From the NCBI GenBank assembly GCA_038363925.1, contig JAQQWL010000008.1, positions 1,240,001 to 1,304,000 of the forward strand: a DNA stretch of 64,000 nucleotides, written 5' to 3'. A program made the translations under genes and the position numbers. This stretch comes from Apiospora phragmitis (Eukaryota; Ascomycota; Sordariomycetes; Amphisphaeriales; Apiosporaceae). Positions within the stretch are counted from its first letter, which is position 1; each line of letters begins with the position of its first letter. The notes under the pieces were generated by a model. The model did no database searches, had not been told where the DNA came from, and saw only the letters and a list, made by a program, of their open reading frames with translations. This document shows, piece by piece, positions 55,792 through 64,000 of the stretch.

Positions 55792-57005
55792 ATGTCCTAC
55801 AACTACGGCGGTGGCGACCGGAATAAGGTGCGTTGAGCTCTACCATGAAAAACCCCAAGTCCAGTAACTGACAAAATACCAGAAGCGGAAGGTGTCAGAA
55901 CATGGTGACTATGTCGACACCTCCAAGCCTAGTGCCTTCTTCCAGCCGACAGAAGGCCGGAATTGGACACCCTCCATAGCTGTGCCCGGCAGCATCCTTT
56001 CTCTGTGAGTTGCCACATTCTCACCGCCCTCTCATTGAGCCTCCCAGTATTGGGGTCCGGTCAAACCCAAACAAAACGAGACCGTTATCAGGGTACCAGA
56101 GCTCACCATTCCTCTCGTAGGTGCCGCCGCGACGACCAGCGCACCAGCGTCATCAACCACCTGGCGCGCGCCCTGGCCGTCTTCAGCGTGGACGAGGTCG
56201 TCATCTACGACGACTCCGACCCGGCCCAGCGGCCGCGCAACGTGGACCCGAGCGGCTACATGGGCGACCTGGACCCGTGCGGCTACGTCGAGCACCTGCT
56301 CAACTACCTCGAAGTCCCGCCCTTCATGCGCAAGGCGCTGATGCCAATCCACCCGAACCTCCGCGGCGCCGGCCTCTTGCCGAGTCTGGACATGCCGTCG
56401 CACCCGCACCCCTCGGAGTGGCTGCCCTACCGCGAGGGCGTGACGACGTCGCAGTCGGCCTCCGCCAAGGGCGGCACCATGGTCGACGTCGGCGGCAAGG
56501 CCTACGTCGCCATCGACGACGACATCCCGCCCAACACGCGCATTACCGTCCAGCTCGACGAGCAGGACGAGTTCCGCGCGGCCCCCCGTCCACCCGGACG
56601 CGCCCCCGCACCGAGGGCGGCTACTACTGGGGCTACTCGGTGCGCCGGTGCGGCTCGCTCGCGGCCGCGTTCGAGCAGTGCGCGTACGAGGGCGGCTACG
56701 ACCTGAGCGTGGGCACGTCGGAGCGCGGCACGCCCATCCCCAACGCGTTCCCGGACAAGAAGGTCAAGGACCTCGCCAACTTCCAGCACCTGCTCATCGT
56801 CTTCGGCGGGCCCCGCGGCATCGAGCACGCCGCCGAGAACGACCCGGCCCTGCAGGAGATGGGCGTCGTCCGCGGCAAGACCAAGGAGCTCTTCGACCAC
56901 TGGGTCAATATCCTGCCGGGGCAGGGCAGCCGCACCATCCGGACGGACGAGGCCGTGTTTATAGGTCTGACTGGGCTGAGGAAACTATGGGAAAATCGGT
57001 CTTGA
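55792..57005 (+). CDS. SPOUT1/C9orf114-like RNA methyltransferase (one frameshift)
   Basis: A nuclear SPOUT-fold methyltransferase of the C9orf114/SPOUT1 family (PF02598), with a knotted SAM site. Exons are 55792-55827, 55883-56004 and 56121-57005. Signatures in order are WTPSIAVPGSILS, DDQRTSVINHLARALAVFSV then DEVVIYDD, DPCGYVEHLLNYLEVPPFMR then KALMPIHPNLRGAGLLPSLD, and EWLPYREGV. An OB-like insert follows (AYVAIDDDIPPNTRITVQLD), then GGYYWGYSVR, GYDLSVGTSERGTPI, FQHLLIVFGGPRGIEHA and the knot-forming NILPGQGSRTIRTDEAVFIG. The frame breaks inside the C6 run at 56582-56587. One more C restores it and makes the exons sum to an exact 347-residue protein, the usual size, so a base-calling loss is likely. 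The convergent neighbour is the PNPOx-like gene, 180 bp away. Confidence 0.88.
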
Positions 57006-57182
57006 GTTCGATGTACATATGCGACAAAATAGCGGAGAGTTAAGTAGATTGGGTCACGATTCATGAGCATCCTACTGAATATACACAAGACGGCTGAGGT
57101 AACGGCAGGTAGAACTTGGCTTCTTGACATCAACGTACTCATTATGACTTTTCGAATTCATCTTTGCTTTCTTTAAATCATG

Positions 57183-58057
57183 CTACCCGTTAACCCCCGT
57201 CCCGTGCGATGCCGCCGGCACAAGTACGTAGTCCCGCACCACGCCCTTCCAGTCGCTCGTCCGCACGTCGCGAATCTTGACCACGATGACGCGTACCTCC
57301 TCGCCCGCCAGGAACACGCTCCCTCCATCTTCGCGACTCCGGCTCTGTTCCGCTTCCCGGTTGAAGACCGGCGCGCCGCCCGCTGCCGAGTCGAACGTAT
57401 TGTTCTCGAGGTGCTGCTCGCGGTAGTAGCGCTCCTCGTCGGAGCCGGTTGGGATCAGGGTCGCGATTCCGTTCATGGTCGCGCTCGTGCTCGAGATGGC
57501 GCTCGCGTTCATGTCCTGCAGGAGCGAGGCCAGGCTCGAGCGGTGCTCGGGGCCCGGGGAGCCGCCCGAGGGGCGGCGGCCTTGGGTGGGTGGTCTATGC
57601 GATACCCCTGAAGAAGAGAAAAGGGTGTCAGTAGAATTGTTTTGTCAAGCGCGTGCGCGCGCGCCTAATGGCTGGTGGGGTATGTGGGCGATCTTACAGT
57701 CGTGGACCAGTAGCGACACATTGGGGTTCTCGACCAGGTTGTTCGCCTTCTTCGAGGAAGGATTCGAGGTCATGATGATGGTGGGCTCGGTCGAGTACGG
57801 CGACGAGGGCAGATAGGTGTAGTTCATGAGCGAGACGTGGGGCTGGTTGTTGGTACACGTTCCCAGGTGAAGCTATTCGCACAAGAGTCGGGTCAGTGAA
57901 GAGCAAACACAAGTATAGGCGCGACAGGTATATGGAGAGAACTCACGAATCGGGCATTGTCGAGGCATTGGACGACCTCGGGCGGCAGAGACGTGACAGT
58001 CTGCTTGTGGGTGTCGCCTGCCGAATCTTCGTAGCTAAACGAAGAAGAATGCTCCAT
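57183..58057 (-). CDS. Pyridoxamine 5'-phosphate oxidase-like FMN-binding protein
   Basis: A split-barrel flavoprotein of the PNPOx-like family, as found in fungi as a protein of about 230-260 residues with unclear substrate. Exons are 58057-57947, 57872-57698 and 57607-57183, with GTGAGT and GTAAGA donors; they sum to exactly 236 residues. Exon 1 has TVTSLPPEVVQCLDNARF. Splicing gives LHLGTCTNNQPHVSLMNYTY, the barrel strand with the NxPHVS motif near the FMN phosphate, then EPTIIMTSNPSSKKANNLVE then NPNVSLLVHDWVSHRPP. The C-terminal domain has an insert rich in Ser, then ATLIPTGSDEERYYREQHLE and VRVIVVKIRDVRTSDWKGVV. No signal peptide is present, so it is probably cytosolic. It shares a 1.2-kb divergent promoter region with the MCC alpha gene. 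Confidence 0.88.
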
Positions 58058-59289
58058 GACGGCGATGGATTGCAATGACCAATAGTGATATGTGAGTAAT
58101 AGCGAATAGAAGCAGTGTTAAGTGTGTAATCGATGTGATACTCCCCAGAACCAGAGGCTTTCTTGTTGTTGCGACTGATGATGTCGTCATATAGACGGGA
58201 AGCTACGGGCAAGCTTCCAAGTTTACTGGAGATCTAACCTAGAAGGAGCTAAAAATGGAGGGGCTTCCTTCCCCACCTAAATCTACTGCGATAAGGGGCC
58301 GTTGCGCTTATCTCGCTCGACCATATTATCTCGGTCTTTCATCAATTTTTCCCTGCTCTGCTGGTATATGAACCCTGCACGGCTTCGCCTTTGTTTTCTC
58401 TGAATTGCTACTACTCACGTTGAGATGTGGATGCCCTTGTTCATCCTACATGATTTGGGATTTCACATAATGACACCTATCACGGAGGCCTGATCGAATC
58501 TTCGAGGCTCGCTGCCCGCCGGGGGATACCAAGGACAGGCGTATCGCCTATACCGATATTGAGCAAGACTTCATCATTTTGAGTTATTGCGACCCGAAAC
58601 TTATAGTATCTGAAGTATTGGCTGTCATTTTCCGAACTTGATAAGCACCATGTAAACATCAACTGTCTTTCCGGAGGAACCGTTCAAAACCCACGAGATC
58701 TCAGTTATGAAGATGTTCATGTCAGGTCGTGCAGGTACAGTACATCAAAAGGGAGTGGGGGTTGGGCGCGGCTCGGCTCTAGCGACACGGAGAGTCTGGG
58801 GAACCGCTAGGATTGTTAATATGACGTTGTGGGGGAAGAGAAGTCGTGATACTGGGAAGGTCCCCAGCTTCGACCCGGCATTGTTTACATACTACGTGAT
58901 GAAAAAGCACTTCAAATCTCCATTGGCCAATATGTGATAGTACGAATTGAGAAAACATTGCATTCCAGAGAAATAGAGGCGCATCAGCTATGAGATAAGG
59001 GCTGCGGAACGGAGATGCTTACCTGGTTCAGCTAGAGGATGCAGCCAGCCTCCAGAGCCAAACACAGCTGGAGGGGTTCGGCATTCAGCGGCTACCGCAT
59101 ACCATCGGCTCCAGTCTAATGTCAACCGAAGTAGTTGACCGTTCATCGTGATCATTAGAGCAACTTCTTCCATGTTGCGGACTATGCAATACGACTTCAC
59201 TCCTGTCCATAGGCTACAATTGAGAATCTCTTTATAGCCAATTCAGATCAAAATACCCCTAAACCCTTTGATCTGTAAAGGCAGCCACA
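58058..59289. other. Divergent promoter region
   Basis: 1.2 kb between the starts of the PNPOx-like gene (minus) and the MCC alpha gene (plus). Short open frames near 58707-58937 and 58988-59200 have no motif. I see no repeat or RNA. Confidence 0.45.
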
Positions 59290-61061
59290 ATGCGTTCCAT
59301 TAGACCCCGGAACCTGCGCCGTCAACATGTGCGTCTCATCTCCTCCACCATTGCTGCTGCTGCATCATCCTCCACCGCCAGTGCCACCACCACTGTCACG
59401 CCCATAACCTCGCTCCTGATCGCCAACCGCGGCGAGATCGCCCTGCGCATCAACCGGACGGCCGAGCGGCTAGGGATCCAGACCACCACACTCTACACCG
59501 ACCCGGACGCCTCCTCGCAGCATGCCGCGTGCTCGCCCCACTCCATCGGCCTGGGCGCCGCCAACGGCTATTTAGATGGCGAGCGCATCCTGGCCCTCGC
59601 GAAGCAGCGCGGGGTCCAGGCCCTGCACCCGGGCTACGGCTTCCTGTCGGAAAACGCTGCCTTCGCAGCGCGGTGCGAGCAGGAGGGCATCGTCTTCGTC
59701 GGGCCCCCGCCGCGGGCCATGGAGGACATGGGCAACAAGGCCCGCAGCAAGGAGATCATGACGAAGGCCGGGGTCCCCTGCGTGCCCGGGTACCACGGCG
59801 CCGACCAGGGCGAGGCGGAGCTGCTGGCGCACGCGAAAGAAGTGAAGTTCCCCGTCCTGCTCAAGAGCGTCAAGGGCGGCGGCGGCAAGGGCATGCGCAT
59901 CGTCCTGCGCGAGGAGGAGTTCCTGCAGCAGCTCAAGAGCGCCCGGGCCGAGGCCCGCGCCTCCTTCGGCGAGGGCGGCGAGGTCATGCTGGTCGAGAAG
60001 TACATCGTGCGCCCGCGGCACGTCGAAGTGCAGGTCTTCGCGGACCGGCACGGCGGCTGCGTCGCGCTGGGCGAGCGCGACTGCAGCGTGCAGCGGCGGC
60101 ACCAGAAGATCCTGGAGGAGTCGCCCGCCCCGCAGCTTGACGACGCGACGCGGCTCGACCTCTGGGACAAGGGCGCGGACGGCGGCGCTCGCGGTCGGCT
60201 ACGTCGGCGCGGGCACGGTCGAGTTCATCCTCGACAAGGACTCGGGGGACTTCTACTTCATGGAGATGAACACGCGCCTCCAGGTCGAGCACCCCGTCAG
60301 CGAGATGGTGACCGGCACGGACCTGGTCGAGTGGCAGTTCCGCGTCGCCGCGGGCGAGCGGCTGCCGCTCACGCAGCAGGAGATCGTGGACCGCATCGCG
60401 CACCACGGCGCCGCCATCGAGGCCCGCATCTACGCCGAGAGCCCGGAGCGGGGCTTCATGCCCGATTCGGGCAAGCTCGTGCACCTGTCGACCCCCAAAA
60501 CGAGCGCCGACGTCCGCATCGACGCCGGCTTCGTGCAGGGCGACACCGTGACCGAGGCGTACGACGGCATGATCGCCAAGCTCATCGTGCGGGGCGACGA
60601 CCGCGAGACGGCCATCCGGCGGCTGCTCATGGCGCTGCAGGAGTACGAGGTCGTCGGCCTCAGCACCAACATTGAGTTCCTCAAGCGTCTCTGCCGGTCG
60701 CCCGCCTTCATCGAAGGCGACGTCGAGACGGGCTTCATCGACAAGTGGAAGTCGGCGCTGTTTGACCCGTTGGCCGTCGATCCGGAGGTCTATGTCCAGG
60801 CCGCGCTGGGCTTGTATAACTCTACGACGTCAACAGCAGGAGGGCTACTGGGGGGCAGTGGTCCCCATGGAACGTCCCTCGGCTTTGGCCAGGATCTCTC
60901 GGAGCGCAAGTTCACCTTTAGGACGCCGGACACCGAGCCCGAACACGAGGGCGGCGGCCAAGTCGCCACGGTTACGATTACGCAGAGAGGCCACCAGCTA
61001 TTCGACGCCCGCGTCAACCGCAAAGATCATGAGGACGAGGTATACGAGGGTCTCGTTTCAT

Positions 61062-61095
<34 letters not shown>

Positions 61096-61635
61096 ACCAC
61101 CAAAAACCAGCAACGCCCTGCAGGGCACCACCAGTCTAGAGACGTTCTTCCCGCAGACCCGGATCGCGTCGACGGTGGTGCAGGACGAGGTGAGCAACGA
61201 CAAGATCTCCGTCTTCCAGCGCGGCGTCAAAACGGAGCTCGCGCTGCTGGCGCCGGCCTGGTACGAGAAGGCGCTGGGGCTCAAGGAGGCCAAGGCGTCG
61301 GTGGCTGCGCCTATGCCTTGCAAGGTGCTCAAGAACGAGGTCAAGGAAGGCGACAGAGTGACGAAGGGCACGCCGCTCGTGGTGTGAGTCCCCCCGATAT
61401 AAGTGGTATGTATAGTTGGCTAACCCTAGATAACAGCATCGAGTCGATGAAGATGGAGACAGTCATCCGCTCGCCGCAAGACGGTGTCATCAAGAAGCTC
61501 GCTCATAAGGAAGGGGTAGGTTAAAGCTATATCCCGTTTTCATAAGACATATCATACTAACCAACTTAATAGGACAAGTGCAAGGCTGGTACGGTTTTGG
61601 TCGTGTTCGAGGATGAGGGACAGGCAGCCGAGTAG
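59290..61635 (+). CDS. 3-methylcrotonyl-CoA carboxylase, biotin-carrying alpha subunit (one frameshift)
   Basis: A mitochondrial biotin enzyme subunit of leucine breakdown. It carboxylates biotin with ATP and bicarbonate and hands the carboxyl to the beta subunit. The first 38 residues are Arg/Ser/Ala-rich (RSIRPRNLRRQHVRLISSTI). The biotin carboxylase domain has SLLIANRGEIALRI, HPGYGFLSENAAFA, the ATP-grasp loop KSVKGGGGKGMRIVL, and EMNTRLQVEHPVSEMVTG. A Thr-rich linker follows, and then the biotin domain with IESMKMETVIRSP, the biotinylated Lys being in MKM. Exons are 59290-61383, 61437-61515 and 61573-61635. One extra G in the GGG at 60171-60173 breaks the frame (DLWDK-ARTAALAVGYVGAGT expected). 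Removing it makes the exon phases fit exactly. Other biotin carboxylase subunits are alternatives, but size and linker favour MCC. Confidence 0.88.
61062..61090 (+). repeat. CTA trinucleotide repeat coding for poly-Thr
   Basis: About nine to ten CTA/ACT units within the MCC alpha gene. In frame they encode a run of threonines between Ser residues in the linker before the biotin domain. Confidence 0.8.
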
Positions 61636-62154
61636 AACCAAAACAGTACACGATACCCACCGGAGAAGTGAGCTATTAGACCAGAGAGCCTCTTCCACGA
61701 TAATCGACTAGATTCACCATACTGCTCAAGTGTTTTAACTTTGTTTCATTTGTGAAGACATGGTGTACAATGCGAACCAACATTGGTCTATCTCCTTGCA
61801 TAGTCTCCCCATGACGAAGCTTCGACCGCCTGGCTGCGAAGGTTGTGTTTGAGGCCCTTGATGGCTGGGTCTGTCATGCGCTTCAGCCACGACTCGAACT
61901 CGCCCCTATCCTACGCTTCGTTTCCTGCTCTGTCTCGAAGCTGCCGTGATGCTGGGTGGCCATTTCAGTCCGGCTCCAAGAAGTCGTATGCGGGATATAG
62001 TAGAGTTGCTGCCGGGTTTTCGCCTCTCCATCCATGACCGAATACAATGGAGCCCTTATAAGCAGGGCGCCTACAAACCGAAAACGCCTCCAATGCTGTT
62101 TACAATTGGTATTTATTTATACATCGTCATTCCATGAACCTCCGCACGTCAACT
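61636..62154. other. Convergent intergenic region
   Basis: 520 bp between the 3' ends of the MCC alpha (plus) and bS16m (minus) genes. No further gene is supported. Confidence 0.4.
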
Positions 62155-62638
62155 TCACGTCGAAGAAGAGGCCTCAGGTTTCTTGATATCGGCAGGTAAT
62201 TCAGGTGCTGTCCGGGGTTGTTGGTTGCGGTACTTGGGCTCCAGGATGCCAACCTATTTGTTTTGTTAGATTATTTGTTTTGTATCCAGGCTTGTAGGCG
62301 ATCTACTCACCATTGACAGTAGCCGCCACATGGTGTCGGTCGGTTGCGCGCCCACTCCGATCCAGTACTTGGCCCTCAGCATGTCCAATTGGATGTCCTT
62401 GTGCAGGCGGCCGGAGTTGTCGTAGGGGTCGGCCTTGGGCATCGGGTCGTAGGTGCCGATGACTTCGAGGGGCTTGCTGTTTCGTGCGGTCCTGTTGTTT
62501 TGCGAATTGTGTAAGTGTCCAGTCGCAAATGAAGATGTTGTGTGGTGTCTGTCTTGCTTACCTCGCGTGGGCAACAACGATGTTGTAGAATGGTGCATTA
62601 CGACGCCCGAAGCGCGCCAAACGGATCTTGAGGGTCAT
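62155..62638 (-). CDS. MRPS16: Mitochondrial small-subunit ribosomal protein bS16m
   Basis: The bacterial-type S16 protein of the mitochondrial ribosome. Exons are 62638-62562, 62491-62311 and 62253-62155, each with GTAAGC/GTGAGT donors, giving exactly 118 residues. The N-terminus is the universal S16 start [20 protein letters not shown] then VVAHAR. The next exon reads [20 protein letters not shown], then [20 protein letters not shown] with TMWRLLSM. The end is [14 protein letters not shown] and a short tail. There is no cleavable presequence, as is common for S16. The gene is divergent from the homoaconitase gene and, like Rsm22 at 24-27 kb, belongs to the mitoribosome. Confidence 0.93.
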
Positions 62639-63450
62639 GATGGTGTCTGAGGTTTGACCGATTGGGTGTGAAGGGGCAGCCCGCGATCTCGAATCCTATC
62701 TCGAAATGGTTGCACGTAGTGTTGCGTAGCTGAAGCAAGGTTCAGTACCCGCTTGGAAATTTCAACGGAGCGGCGGCGCTGGATTGATCCGGGCGCAGAG
62801 GGCGGTTGTTACGGTGGCGGACCCGACCCAACGGCTAGAATTTACAGGGGGAGGTTGCTGGCCCACCAGCTGAAGATCAATCAAGCACGCCTTGAGCAGC
62901 ATCTCTCCCGATTCAAATAGAAATGTTGTCATTGGCCGGATGAGTGCAGTCGAAGCTCCTCTTGGCGTCTGTCAAGGTCCATGTCTTCCGCAGTCGCAAC
63001 ATCGTGAGAAATGGGATTGATGGCACTCTTATCAACCCTTGGCATTCGAATTTCAGATGTTCAATTTGAAAATATCTACAACACACTTCTGAAGACATAC
63101 AAGTCAATACATTGCCAGCTTGCCAACATGGAGGGATGTGAGGTTAAGCCTTTAGATGAGGCGACCGCCTTCCAAAAATTGCTCTAGTTCAAATATTCTA
63201 CAGGGTCTAGTCCCACTCCAATTATTGCGTGGGCAGTACCTGCTGAATTGAATTCATTGCCGTCAATGGCAGTAATTTTTGGCCGATAACGCACCTTGAC
63301 ATGTTCAGTTTTTGAAGTGTAATTGTCGCTTCCAGTCGCAATGGCGTCCAGATCAGTGAGCATACCGCCCCTGTCGTTATATATATTTATTGCCTCTGTA
63401 TTTCGAGACCGTAACTGACATCTCCCAGATTTTGCGCCCGTTGCCTCGAT
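62639..63450. other. Divergent promoter region
   Basis: 810 bp between the starts of the bS16m gene (minus) and the homoaconitase gene (plus). No other gene is seen. Confidence 0.4.
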
Positions 63451-64000
63451 ATGTCGGCCGCCTGGCGAGCCGAATAAGTCCACGCCAACTGCCGCTGGTC
63501 ACGCCTTCGTTATTTTCCCGTTCGCTGTGCACGCCCACCTTCCTCGCTACCAAGCGTTCCACGCGCAACAAGAGGCCTCGCCGTCTCCCTTCAACTTCCT
63601 TTCCAAGCCGACTTCGCCACAGACTTTGACCGAGAAGATCATCCAGCGCCATGCCGTGGGCCTACCCGAGGGCAAGGTCGTCCGTAGCGGCGACTACATC
63701 AGCCTGTCGCCTGCGCGCATCATGACCCACGACAACACCGCCGCCGTTATGTCCAAGTTCATCACCATCGGGGCTTCGAAGATCCAAGACCCAAAACAAG
63801 TAGTTTTCACATTGGATCATGACGTGCAGGTGAATAGGCTTCATTCCTTCTTCTGTGTGTCTCCGGAGGGTTGAGGATGTGCTCGCTGTAGTGTTGCCAA
63901 CTCACCCTCCTGAAAAATATAGTTCATTCTTTTGAAAGAACAACACTAACCTCGAGTGCCGGATCAGAACAAGTCTGAAACGAATCTGAAGAAGTACCAA
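63451..64000 (+). CDS. LYS4: Homoaconitase, 5' end only
   Basis: The mitochondrial enzyme of the fungal alpha-aminoadipate lysine pathway that converts homocitrate/homoaconitate to homoisocitrate using a 4Fe-4S cluster. Visible are [40 protein letters not shown] then [15 protein letters not shown], and [11 protein letters not shown] 138-nt intron follows (63830-63967, GTGAAT to ATCAG), and then [11 protein letters not shown] up to the window edge. The presequence [20 protein letters not shown] is in another frame (about 63465-63545), so one or two bases are probably wrong there. ATG 63451 is the best start but is not in frame as written. The rest of the gene, including the cluster cysteines, lies outside the window. 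Confidence 0.85.

Overview
The window reads as nuclear DNA of a filamentous ascomycete (Pezizomycotina, most likely a Sordariomycete; class is inferred, not proven). The signs are short introns of about 45-180 nt with GTRAGT-type donors, fungal gene families (fungal ankyrin/CorA-like proteins, DUF829/PaxU-like proteins, MYND-finger proteins, kinases with an N-terminal FHA domain), and AT-rich islands in which CpA/TpG is almost absent while CpG survives. That last pattern is the footprint of repeat-induced point mutation (RIP).

Layout. 0.1-1.7 kb: frame-broken DHA1-type MFS transporter. 3.2-4.0 kb: MYND-finger protein. 5.1-9.3 kb: large ankyrin-repeat/CorA-like membrane protein with many introns and several indels. 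9.7-12.3 kb: hypothetical protein and a truncated DUF829 protein beside a 329-bp Tc1/mariner-type MITE. 14.6-19.2 kb: cell-surface Ser/Thr-rich protein, short-chain dehydrogenase, and a conserved fungal protein of unknown function. 19.9-23.8 kb: gene fragments, an intron-containing tRNA-Lys(CTT), a 498-bp inverted-repeat element and a putative small secreted protein. 24.4-31.6 kb: housekeeping genes (Rsm22-like mitoribosome factor, membrane-tailed thioredoxin, small tetraspan protein). 32.3-37.4 kb: a RIP-mutated LINE flanked by a 12-bp target-site duplication. 37.6-43.9 kb: TauD-like dioxygenase, Rch1/SLC10A7-like carrier and two unknown proteins. 44.4-48.2 kb: a dead DHA2 MFS gene and a dead GMC oxidoreductase. 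49.3-53.05 kb: two nested, RIP-mutated pogo/Fot/Tan1-type DNA transposons, the outer one sitting at the 5' end of a truncated FHA gene. 54.2-64.0 kb: a WKHE-repeat protein, a SPOUT1-like RNA methyltransferase, a PNPOx-like flavoprotein, the 3-methylcrotonyl-CoA carboxylase alpha subunit, mitochondrial ribosomal protein bS16m, and the 5' end of homoaconitase (LYS4).

How it fits together. Many products are mitochondrial: Rsm22 and bS16m (mitoribosome), MCC alpha (leucine catabolism), homoaconitase (lysine synthesis) and possibly the dioxygenase. They are interspersed with transposon-rich accessory stretches. Two kinds of damage must be kept apart. Single-base indels in short homopolymers recur in conserved genes (MCC alpha, SPOUT1, the Rch1-like carrier, the ankyrin gene) and look like sequence or assembly error. 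Nonsense changes of CpA->TpA type in the MFS/GMC pair and in transposons look like genuine RIP decay.
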